Source: Saccharothrix longispora
GTDB lineage: Bacteria > Actinomycetota > Actinomycetes > Mycobacteriales > Pseudonocardiaceae
DNA: 64,000 nucleotides
Direction: 5' to 3'
NCBI RefSeq assembly: GCF_030852425.1
Contig: NZ_NSDM01000005.1
Coordinates: 310,338 to 374,337, forward strand
Shown: piece by piece, positions 57,319 through 64,000 of the stretch
Layout: each line of letters opens with the position of its first letter
How positions within the stretch are numbered: position 1 is the first letter of the stretch
Position numbers and translations under genes: made by a program
The notes under the pieces: generated by a model
What the model saw: only the letters and a program-made list of their open reading frames with translations
What the model was told of the DNA's origin: nothing
Databases searched by the model: none

Positions 57319-58671
57319 ATGGCAACAGGCACCGCCACGGCGGCTCCCGTGCACACCGCGCTCCGGAGGAGCGTGGCCGGCGGGGACGTCGACCAGCGGA
57401 TCGAGGCGATCGGCAGGGAGGCGGAGGCCGAGCCGCAGTCCGTGGTGGGCATGCCCACCGGCGGCCAGATCCCCGCCGACCCGTTCGCGACCCTCCAGGG
57501 CGTCGCGGGCTGGGCGGTCGACTACGTGGCCTTCCTGCGGGAGCCGATCGACCAGTTGCAGGGCGACCCGCAGAGCGTGCGGGCGACCGTGGAGATGATC
57601 CGCTCCAGCGCCGAGCGGATGCGCGAACTGGCCGAGCGGCAGCACGAGACGCTCGCCAAGCCCCAGGGCTGGACCGGCAAGGCCCAGGAGGCCTACCAGG
57701 GCAGCATGGAGGCGCTCGGCGAGGAGCTGGGATCGCTGGCCGGCGCCGTGGCCAGGAAGGGCGTGGTCGTCGAGCACACCGGCGGGATGGTGCAGGCGCT
57801 GCGCGAGGCACTGCTCTACACGGTCGGCCAGTACTCCGACTCGCTGGTGCCGGGCGCGATCAGCGCCCACGTCCTCGCCCCGGCGACCTTCGGCGCGTCC
57901 ATCGCGGTGTTCCTGGGCGGGGTGGTGAGCAGCGCGACCCAGCTCGGCACGAGCATCGCGGCCAAGATGGACGACCTGAACGCGGCGTTGACCCGCCAGG
58001 TCGACCGGGTGAAGCAGCTCGACGCCATCTCCGACGAGATCGGGCAGCGCTGGGAGCGTTTCGAGGCCGCGGCGGGTGGCGGGGCGACCACGGCGACGGC
58101 CCGCACCGCCCCCAGTCGGATGCTGCGACAGGGCGAGACCGTCCAGGGTGAGCCGGCCCTGCAAGCGCTCCGACCCATGGAATCGCTGCGCCACGCGGAA
58201 GCGATGCGCCCCATGGAGGCGCTGCGGCCCATGGAATCGCTCCACCCCATGGAGAGCGGGCGCCTGGTGGCGGCAGAGCGGTCGGAAGCGCTCCAGCCCA
58301 TGCAGAGCGCGCGGTTGCTCCCGGCCGAGGAGTCGGTGGCGCTGCGCCCCATGGAAAGCGCACGCCTGCTCCCGGCGGAGGAGTCGATGCAGGTACGTCA
58401 CGCCGTGCGCCAGGCCGACGCCGAGCCGATGCAGGCACAGGCACGCTACGCGGTCCAAGCCGAACCGATGCAGGCACAGGCACGCTACGCGGTCCAAGCC
58501 GAACCGATGCAGGCCGTCCGCATGGAGGCCCCCGTCCAGCACGAGCAGCTCCAGCCGATGGCGCGTGCCGCAGAGCCCGTCACCCACTACCGCACCACCG
58601 AGCCGACGGAGGCGCGCGGGGTGACGGCCACCCACCAGTCGGCGGTCCGCAGGGTCGAGGAGACCGAGTAG
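57319..58671 (+). CDS. WXG100-like ESX protein with repetitive C-terminal tail (450 aa)
   Basis: Residues about 60-250 form a long helical hairpin with the WxG motif in PQGWTGKAQEAYQGS near residue 117, as in ESX/type VII secreted proteins, followed by a hydrophobic stretch (ATFGASIAVFLGGVV). From about residue 285 the tail carries degenerate repeats around RPMES, then two identical copies of AEPMQAQARYAVQ encoded by a 39-nt tandem repeat (58420-58497). It may be a type VII substrate or a partner of the protein encoded 75 nt downstream. No ESX core genes are visible in the window. The ATG has a GAGGAAGG RBS. Confidence 0.7.
   Translation: MATGTATAAPVHTALRRSVAGGDVDQRIEAIGREAEAEPQSVVGMPTGGQIPADPFATLQGVAGWAVDYVAFLREPIDQLQGDPQSVRATVEMIRSSAERMRELAERQHETLAKPQGWTGKAQEAYQGSMEALGEELGSLAGAVARKGVVVEHTGGMVQALREALLYTVGQYSDSLVPGAISAHVLAPATFGASIAVFLGGVVSSATQLGTSIAAKMDDLNAALTRQVDRVKQLDAISDEIGQRWERFEAAAGGGATTATARTAPSRMLRQGETVQGEPALQALRPMESLRHAEAMRPMEALRPMESLHPMESGRLVAAERSEALQPMQSARLLPAEESVALRPMESARLLPAEESMQVRHAVRQADAEPMQAQARYAVQAEPMQAQARYAVQAEPMQAVRMEAPVQHEQLQPMARAAEPVTHYRTTEPTEARGVTATHQSAVRRVEETE
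58420..58497 (+). repeat. 39-bp tandem repeat, two copies
   Basis: Two in-frame 39-bp units (58420-58458 and 58459-58497), nearly identical, each encoding AEPMQAQARYAVQ; a partial third unit follows. Confidence 0.85.
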
Positions 58672-58746
58672 GCGCGGCGGCTCACGGCCGCTCGCGCCCT
58701 GCACCTCCCCGCCCGTCCACTCCCTGCGTTCCGCGGAGGCAACGCC

Positions 58747-61077
58747 ATGGTCACCAACCTGACCCCCACCACGATCAGCACGCCCCCTCCCGGCGGCGGG
58801 TCCGGCTTCACGATGGAGCAGTCCGCCATGGACGCGCTCCAGCAGCAGGCCGACGAACTGAGCGCCGGTTACCAGGAGGTCTCGTCGAAGCTGTCCGGCC
58901 AGATGCTGGCGGGCAACGCGTTCGGCACCGTCGGGACGTTCGCCGCCGAGGCGTTCAACGCCTCCAACGGCAGGTCGGTCGAACTGGCGGGCAAGGCCGC
59001 CTCCACGCTCGGCCTGGTCGGCGAGGGCTTGAAGGCCACCGCGCAGACCCACCTGGAGGCCGACCGCGCCGGCGGCGAGCAGTTCGCCAGGATCGAACCC
59101 GCCGAGATCGCCGAGAGGCCCCAGGGCGCACCCGCGGGCGGCGCCGGCGGTCCCGGTGCGCCCCAGGGGCCGCCGGTCACCCCGACCGAGCAGGTTCCCG
59201 GCGCTCCGGATGGTGGCGACGGCGCCCCGTCCCGGACCGACGGTCCGCCGGTCACGCCGACGGCGGACGTCCCCGGCGCGGACGGCACCACGCACGCCTC
59301 GAAGTCCACCGGCCCCGAGACCCCCACCGCCCAGGCCGTGCCCACGGGCCAGGGCGGCGGTGCGCCGACCGCCCAGGCGGGCGGAGTCCCCACCGGTCAG
59401 ATGCCCCCGACGCCGACGGTCCCGGCGGGCACGTCCTCCACCCCGGGTGGCGGCGGTTCGGCGGAGGGCACCAGGGCCGCAGCCGCCCGGATGCCCGCCG
59501 CACCGGCCCAGTCCGCACCGGCCCAGTCCGCACCGGCCCAGTCCGCACCGGCCCAGTCCGCACCGGCCCAGTCCGCACCGGCCCAGTCCGCACCGGCCCA
59601 GTCCGCACCGGCCCAGTCCGCACCGGCCCAGTCCGCACCCACCCGGTCCGCGACGCCCCAGACCCCGGCACCCGTGCCCGCCTTCCCCGAGATCCCCGAT
59701 CCGCCTGCCGTCCCCAGCGGCACCGGGACCGGTGGCGGTGGCGGCCTCGCGGACGCCCTCAGGAACAGTCCCGCGACCGACCGCACCGGTGCCGAGTCGA
59801 CGGCAGGCGCGAAGACCCCGACCGGCGGCACCACCCCGGCAGCAGGCACCACGCCCTCAGCGGGCACCACGCCGCCGCCCATGCCTCCGATCCCGGAGGT
59901 GCCGAAGGACCTGTTCGAGCAGCCCGGCATCCCCGACCTCGGCACGGGCAGCACCTCGACCGGCGGCTCCGGCAGCCTGCCCGGCAGCGGCTCGGGGACT
60001 TCGGGCGGCTCGGGGACTTCGGGCGGCTCCAGCACACCCTCGGGATCGAACGCGGCAACGCCGACCCCACCACCGATGCCACCCATTCCCGAGGTCCCGA
60101 AGGACCTGTTCAAGCAGCCCGGCATCCCCGACCTGGGTACGGGTGGCAGCGCTGGCGCGCCTTCGGGCTCCAGTGGGACGACGCCGTCCGGAGGCATGAC
60201 CCCACCGGCGACGCCCCCGATCCCCGAGGTGCCGAAAGACCTGTTCAAGCAGCCCGGCATCCCCGACCTCGGGACGGGCAGCGGTTCGGGCGCTCCAGGC
60301 GGCACGCTTCCCGACACCCCTGATCGCGGCGAACAGCCGCCAGGGGGACAGGGCGGTCGCGGCGACCGTGACGCCTCGGGTGAGGAACGTCCCGGCCGAC
60401 ACGGCGACGGTCGTGACCAGCAGAGCGGCGATCACAAGGACCACGATCGTCACGGCCGTGACGGCGAAGTCCGCGACCACCAGGGCCGGGAGCACCCGGG
60501 CCGGGACCACGAAGGCCGCGACCGGGACCGCGAGGAGCGCGATCACGAGGGTCGTGGCGGCGAAGGCGGCGGTGCGGGCGGCGGCGGTGAGCAGGGTGAG
60601 CGGTCGGAGCGCGACCAGCACGGCTTCCCCGTCACCACGGTGGACGGCAAGCCGTGCCTCGACCTGCGCGACCTCCCCGTCGAGGAGGGCGAGCGCTGGC
60701 AGGAGAACATCCGCGACATCCTCGCCACCAAGGGCGAAGGCTCCTTCTTCTGGGCCGGCGACACCATCGACGCCCGGGGGCAGCGGCACTCCCTCATGGA
60801 CCTGGTCGAGTTCATGACCAACCTGGACGGTCGCGACCAGTCAGGTTCCGAAGCGGCCGGGCAGTCGGGCCGCGAGGTGTCGGACACCGTCTCCGCCAGC
60901 CCCGCCCGCAGCGCCAACGGCGACGTCTACGTCCTGGTCGGCCCCAACCGCGCCGAGGACGACCCGGTCGCGCTGGCGGACTTCCCGGCGCTCCAGGCCA
61001 ACCCCAGGGTCGAGCGGGTGTTCGCGATCGACGTCGTCACCGGTCGGGAGACGCAGATCCACCCCGAGGTCTCCTGA
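58747..61077 (+). CDS. ESX-type secreted protein with repeats and possible ADP-ribosyl-cyclase-like C-terminal domain (776 aa)
   Basis: The N-terminal 120 residues are helical, like WXG-type secretion domains (LQQQADELSAGYQEVSSKLS). A long Pro/Gly/Thr region follows, with nine perfect APAQS units and three copies of PPIPEVPKDLF(E/K)QPGIPDLG, then a charged Arg/Asp/His stretch. The last 150 residues fold separately (VTTVDGKPCLDLRDLP to IHPEVS). There SFFWAGDTI, SLMDLVEFM and VYVLVGPNRAED with FPALQANPRVERVFAIDVV resemble the FWSG, TLED and last-strand blocks of ADP-ribosyl cyclases (CD38-like). The match is weak. It is probably a polymorphic toxin or effector; no immunity gene is evident. The start has a CGGAGGC RBS. 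Confidence 0.65.
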   Translation: MVTNLTPTTISTPPPGGGSGFTMEQSAMDALQQQADELSAGYQEVSSKLSGQMLAGNAFGTVGTFAAEAFNASNGRSVELAGKAASTLGLVGEGLKATAQTHLEADRAGGEQFARIEPAEIAERPQGAPAGGAGGPGAPQGPPVTPTEQVPGAPDGGDGAPSRTDGPPVTPTADVPGADGTTHASKSTGPETPTAQAVPTGQGGGAPTAQAGGVPTGQMPPTPTVPAGTSSTPGGGGSAEGTRAAAARMPAAPAQSAPAQSAPAQSAPAQSAPAQSAPAQSAPAQSAPAQSAPAQSAPTRSATPQTPAPVPAFPEIPDPPAVPSGTGTGGGGGLADALRNSPATDRTGAESTAGAKTPTGGTTPAAGTTPSAGTTPPPMPPIPEVPKDLFEQPGIPDLGTGSTSTGGSGSLPGSGSGTSGGSGTSGGSSTPSGSNAATPTPPPMPPIPEVPKDLFKQPGIPDLGTGGSAGAPSGSSGTTPSGGMTPPATPPIPEVPKDLFKQPGIPDLGTGSGSGAPGGTLPDTPDRGEQPPGGQGGRGDRDASGEERPGRHGDGRDQQSGDHKDHDRHGRDGEVRDHQGREHPGRDHEGRDRDREERDHEGRGGEGGGAGGGGEQGERSERDQHGFPVTTVDGKPCLDLRDLPVEEGERWQENIRDILATKGEGSFFWAGDTIDARGQRHSLMDLVEFMTNLDGRDQSGSEAAGQSGREVSDTVSASPARSANGDVYVLVGPNRAEDDPVALADFPALQANPRVERVFAIDVVTGRETQIHPEVS
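59500..59634 (+). repeat. 15-bp tandem repeat, nine perfect copies
   Basis: The unit GCACCGGCCCAGTCC encodes APAQS. Nine copies are perfect at the DNA level, which suggests recent expansion and a variable length between strains. Confidence 0.95.
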
Positions 61078-61081
61078 TCGC

Positions 61082-61127
61082 CCGGCCGGCGGGGAGGTCC
61101 ACTGGACGGGACCTCCCCGCCGGCCGG
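61082..61127 (+). terminator. Strong hairpin after the ESX-type gene
   Basis: Perfect 19-bp arms (61082-61100 and 61109-61127) with an 8-nt loop, 5 nt after the stop codon. Confidence 0.75.
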
Positions 61128-61463
61128 TGACAGAAGCGAACGGCGGTGTGCCCCGCCGCCACGAGACACACCGCCCAGGTCCGCCAGGAGGCCGGACCTA
61201 CTGGTAACGCTCCCAGATGAATTCGGTATTGGCACTGCACCATTCGGGCGATGAAGCGCCCACCTGATCCACCACCAAGCGAGACGCGACACCGAGGCAG
61301 CGGGCGCGGGGCGAAACTTTTCGGCAGAGCTGTTGACACCAGGACGGCGACGTTCGTACGGTCTAGCTCACCCGCCGTCGGCGATCGAACAGCCTGAGCA
61401 GCAACGTGATCGGGAGTTCTCCACACCTCACCAGGCAAACGGAGCAACTACGCCACACCAGCC

Positions 61464-61477
61464 GGATAGCGCTTTCC
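61464..61477. promoter_or_regulatory. LacI-type box upstream of the lyase gene
   Basis: GGATAGCGCTTTCC is one mismatch away from GGAAAGCGCTTTCC, the core of the box at 49568-49583. Confidence 0.5.
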
Positions 61478-61569
61478 ATAATTCCACACAGGTCTTATTG
61501 AATCGTTTCACCACAGAAGGAAACCCCTCCTGCGACCGCCACGAACGCAGGGACACACCAGACCATTCC

Positions 61570-61584
61570 TGGGAGCGCTCCCGG
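61570..61584. promoter_or_regulatory. CebR-type box just upstream of the lyase gene
   Basis: TGGGAGCGCTCCCGG contains the perfect palindrome GGGAGCGCTCCC, close to the TGGGAGCGCTCCCA site of the cellobiose regulator CebR. It lies about 25 nt before the start codon. Confidence 0.65.
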
Positions 61585-61609
61585 GATTGGACGAGCGAAT
61601 GGAGCAACG

Positions 61610-63841
61610 GTGCTCACAACCTCGCGGGTGCGAGTGGTCGCTGCCGCCGCGGCGATCAGCGCATTGACCGGCGGCCTCCTGATAGCGGGAGTGGCCTCGG
61701 CCGCGCCCGGCTGCAAGGTCGACTACACGGTGCAGAACAAGTGGCCGGGCGGGTTCACCGCCGCCGTGACCGTCACGAACCTGGGCGATCCGGTGGACGG
61801 GTGGCGGCTGACCTGGGCGTTCCCCGGCACCGAGCGGTACGGCCAGGGCTGGAACGCCGAGTTCGCCGCCTCGGGCGCGAGCGTGACGGCGTCCAACGTG
61901 GACTTCAACCGACAGGTCCCGACCGGCGGCACGGTGACGTTCGGGTTCAACGGGACCACGAGCGGCAGTGACGTCGGCACGCCCTCCTCGTTCGCGCTCA
62001 ACGGCACGACGTGCACGGGCGGCGTCAACCCGACCACCACCACGAGCACTACGACCACCACGACCGGCGTGACCACCACGACCACGACCTCCAACCCCGC
62101 GCCCGGCGACCCGACCGGCCGCAAGCAGGTGGAGCGGTTGGACCGGGGTGTGGTCAGCGTGCGGTCGGGCAGCGGGAACCTGGTGAGTTGGCGGTTGTCG
62201 GGAGGTGATCCGCAGGACGTCGGGTTCAACGTCTACCGGGGCGGCACGAAGCTGAACTCCTCGCCGATCACCACCTCGACGAACTACCTCGACGGTGGTG
62301 CGGCGGCGGACGCGTCCTACACCGTGCGCGCCGTGGTCAACGGCACCGAGCAGGCCGCCTCCCCCGCGTCGCTGGCGTTCGCTTCCGGTTACCGCGACGT
62401 GCCGATCCAGTCGCCGGGCAGCGGCTACGTCGCCAACGACGCGAGCGTCGGCGACCTGGACGGCGACGGGGACTACGAGTTCGTGCTCAAGTGGGACCCG
62501 GACAACGCCAAGGACAACTCCCAGTCCGGCGTGACCGGCAACGTCTTCGTCGACGCCTACAGCCTCCAGGGCACCCGGTTGTGGCGCATCGACCTGGGGC
62601 GCAACATCCGGGCGGGGGCGCACTACACGCAGTTCCAGGTCTACGACTACGACGGCGACGGTCGGGCCGAGGTGGCGATGAAGACCGCCGACGGCACCCG
62701 GGACGGCCGGGGCGCGGTGATCGGCAACGCCTCCGCCGACCACCGCAACTCCTCCGGCTACGTCCTCGCCGGCCCGGAGTTCCTGACCATGTTCGACGGC
62801 CGGACCGGCGCGGCGGTGTCCACGGTCAACTACGACCCGCCGCGTGGCACCGTCTCCTCCTGGGGCGACAGCTACGGCAACCGGGTGGACCGCTTCCTGG
62901 CGGGCACCGCCTACCTCGACGGCGCCCGACCCAGCCTGGTCATGGCGCGCGGCTACTACACCCGCGCGGTGGTCGCCGCCTGGGACTTCCGCAACGGCAC
63001 GCTGACCAAGCGCTGGACGTTCGACTCCAACGCGTCGGGCAACTCCGGCTACGCCGGGCAGGGCAACCACTCGCTGAGCATCGCCGACGTCGACCAGGAC
63101 GGCCGCGACGAGATCGTCTACGGCGCGGCCACGATCGACGACAACGGCCGCGGCCTGTGGACCACGGGCCTCGGGCACGGCGATGCCGGCCACGTCGGCG
63201 ACCTCGACCCCGCCCGCCCGGGCCTCGAGTACTTCAAGGTCTCCGAGGACACCTCCAAGCCCGGCTCCTGGTTCGCCGACGCCCGCACCGGTCAGCGCCT
63301 GTGGACCACCGCCTCGGGCAGCGACAACGGCCGCGGCGTCTCCGGGGACATCCACCCCGGCAGCCCCGGCGCCGAGTCCTGGTCGTCGGCGGACGGCAGC
63401 CTGCGCAGCCCGAGCGGCGCGAACGTCGGCCGCAAGCCGTCCTCGGCGAACTTCCTCATCTGGTGGGACGGCGACCCCAGCCGTGAACTGCTCGACCAGA
63501 CCCGCATCGACAAGTACGGCACCGGCGGCGACACCCGCCTGCTCACCGGCGCCGGCGTGACCTCCAACAACGGCACCAAGGCCACCCCCGCCCTCTCCGG
63601 CGACATCCTCGGCGACTGGCGCGAGGAAGTCGTCTGGCGCACCGGCGACAACACCGCCCTGCGCGTCTACTCGACGCCCACCCGGACCGACCGGCGCATT
63701 CCCACCCTCATGCACGACACCCAGTACCGCGTCGCCATCGCCTGGCAGAACACCGCCTACAACCAACCCCCGCACCCCAGCTTCCACATCGGCAACGGCA
63801 TGACCACCCCGCCCCGACCCGACATCCACTACGCGGGCTGA
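61610..63841 (+). CDS. Secreted CBM2-PL11 rhamnogalacturonan lyase (743 aa)
   Basis: The signal peptide (VVAAAAAISALTGGLLIAG) is followed by a family 2 carbohydrate-binding module (about residues 35-135, with Trp in NKWPGG, GWRLTW and QGWNAEF), a Thr-rich linker (TTTTSTTTTTTG) and a PL11 catalytic beta-propeller. The propeller carries calcium-binding DxDxDG-type turns (GDLDGDGDYEFVLKWD, YDYDGDGRAEVAMKTADG, DVDQDGRDEIVYG). PL11 enzymes cleave the rhamnogalacturonan I backbone of pectin by beta-elimination. The GTG at 61610 follows a GGAG RBS. Regulation by LacI/CebR-type repressors is suggested by the boxes upstream. Confidence 0.9.
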   Translation: MLTTSRVRVVAAAAAISALTGGLLIAGVASAAPGCKVDYTVQNKWPGGFTAAVTVTNLGDPVDGWRLTWAFPGTERYGQGWNAEFAASGASVTASNVDFNRQVPTGGTVTFGFNGTTSGSDVGTPSSFALNGTTCTGGVNPTTTTSTTTTTTGVTTTTTTSNPAPGDPTGRKQVERLDRGVVSVRSGSGNLVSWRLSGGDPQDVGFNVYRGGTKLNSSPITTSTNYLDGGAAADASYTVRAVVNGTEQAASPASLAFASGYRDVPIQSPGSGYVANDASVGDLDGDGDYEFVLKWDPDNAKDNSQSGVTGNVFVDAYSLQGTRLWRIDLGRNIRAGAHYTQFQVYDYDGDGRAEVAMKTADGTRDGRGAVIGNASADHRNSSGYVLAGPEFLTMFDGRTGAAVSTVNYDPPRGTVSSWGDSYGNRVDRFLAGTAYLDGARPSLVMARGYYTRAVVAAWDFRNGTLTKRWTFDSNASGNSGYAGQGNHSLSIADVDQDGRDEIVYGAATIDDNGRGLWTTGLGHGDAGHVGDLDPARPGLEYFKVSEDTSKPGSWFADARTGQRLWTTASGSDNGRGVSGDIHPGSPGAESWSSADGSLRSPSGANVGRKPSSANFLIWWDGDPSRELLDQTRIDKYGTGGDTRLLTGAGVTSNNGTKATPALSGDILGDWREEVVWRTGDNTALRVYSTPTRTDRRIPTLMHDTQYRVAIAWQNTAYNQPPHPSFHIGNGMTTPPRPDIHYAG

Positions 63842-63856
63842 CCCGCCCCGCGGACC

Positions 63857-63897
63857 ACGCGCGTGTGCCCGAGCCGACGAGCCGGGCACACGCGCGT
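63857..63897 (+). terminator. Strong hairpin after the lyase gene
   Basis: Perfect 15-bp arms ACGCGCGTGTGCCCG and its complement with an 11-nt loop, 15 nt after the stop. Confidence 0.7.
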
Positions 63898-63910
63898 ACC
63901 CATGTTCGAC

Positions 63911-63924
63911 TGTTAGCGGTCACA
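63911..63924. promoter_or_regulatory. Possible LacI-type box at the window edge
   Basis: TGTTAGCGGTCACA is an imperfect dyad with a central CG/GC, probably upstream of a gene beyond the window. Confidence 0.3.
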
Positions 63925-64000
63925 AAATTTTGCGGCAGCACGACTGGGACAGCAAGAATCGTCCGCCGAAACAAGCTGGTAAGGGCAATGTGAACGATAC

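Larger units (their letters stand above)
61128..61609 (+). other. Long promoter and leader region of the rhamnogalacturonan lyase gene
   Basis: About 480 bp without a gene. A candidate sigma-70 promoter TTGACA (61333-61338), 18 nt, TACGGT (61357-61362) would give a leader of about 240 nt. Two palindromic boxes lie in the leader and before the start. The AT content is higher than in flanking genes. Confidence 0.55.

Noticed and set aside
59500..59634. CRISPR-like array
   Set aside because: The 15-bp units have no spacers and are in frame inside a protein-coding region.
61333..61971. + strand ORF overlapping the lyase leader and start
   Set aside because: Wrong frame relative to the signal peptide and CBM2; no RBS and no recognisable domain.

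Overview
The window is high-GC actinobacterial DNA. GTG/TTG starts, GHSLG thioesterase, MbtH, SARP and ESX-type genes and the general gene style suggest a Pseudonocardiales genus such as Saccharothrix, Actinosynnema or Lentzea; the genus is inference. No rRNA, tRNA, CRISPR or insertion sequence was seen.

Bases 1 to about 33.6 kb are one non-ribosomal peptide (NRPS) gene cluster whose left end lies outside the window. It holds a cut-off sbnA-type synthase and an sbnB-type dehydrogenase (2,3-diaminopropionate supply), an FAD-dependent tryptophan-type halogenase with a flavin reductase, an EntS-like exporter, an ornithine-carbamoyltransferase-like enzyme with altered active-site motifs, a stand-alone thioesterase, two tandem SyrP-type Fe(II)/2-oxoglutarate oxygenases, and three NRPS proteins. 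The NRPS proteins are C-A-T-C-A-T (20381-26797), C-A-T-E-C (13223-19156) and A-T-C-A-T (8200-13131). The cluster also has an asparaginase-like protein, an MbtH protein, a NodU/CmcH-type carbamoyltransferase, a SARP/NB-ARC activator and a LuxR-type regulator. The likely product is a short peptide with diaminopropionate or 3-ureidoalanine, Asn-like or beta-hydroxylated residues, a D-residue, an O-carbamoyl group and a chlorinated aromatic residue. I do not recognise it as a known compound. A repeated motif of about 19 bp precedes at least four of the cluster's transcription units and probably a fifth, each time in the same orientation relative to the gene.

33.6-38.4 kb holds small membrane proteins, a CPA2 antiporter, a multiply frameshifted sigma-70 pseudogene and a TerB-like protein. 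37.8-50.6 kb is metabolic and resistance accessory DNA: a TetR regulator and a GH3 glycosidase sharing a two-part operator, a second TetR beside an aldo/keto reductase, an ABC-F protein behind a leaderless upstream ORF, a MarR/epimerase pair around a 31-bp palindrome, and a three-gene Gfo/Idh-cupin-PmoA operon behind a LacI-type palindrome.

50.7-64 kb holds a secreted M14 carboxypeptidase, an FMN-type oxidase-fold protein, a copper efflux operon with a CsoR-like box, two ESX-type secreted proteins with long repeat regions (the second with a possible NAD-consuming toxin domain) and a CBM2-PL11 rhamnogalacturonan lyase with LacI/CebR-like boxes.
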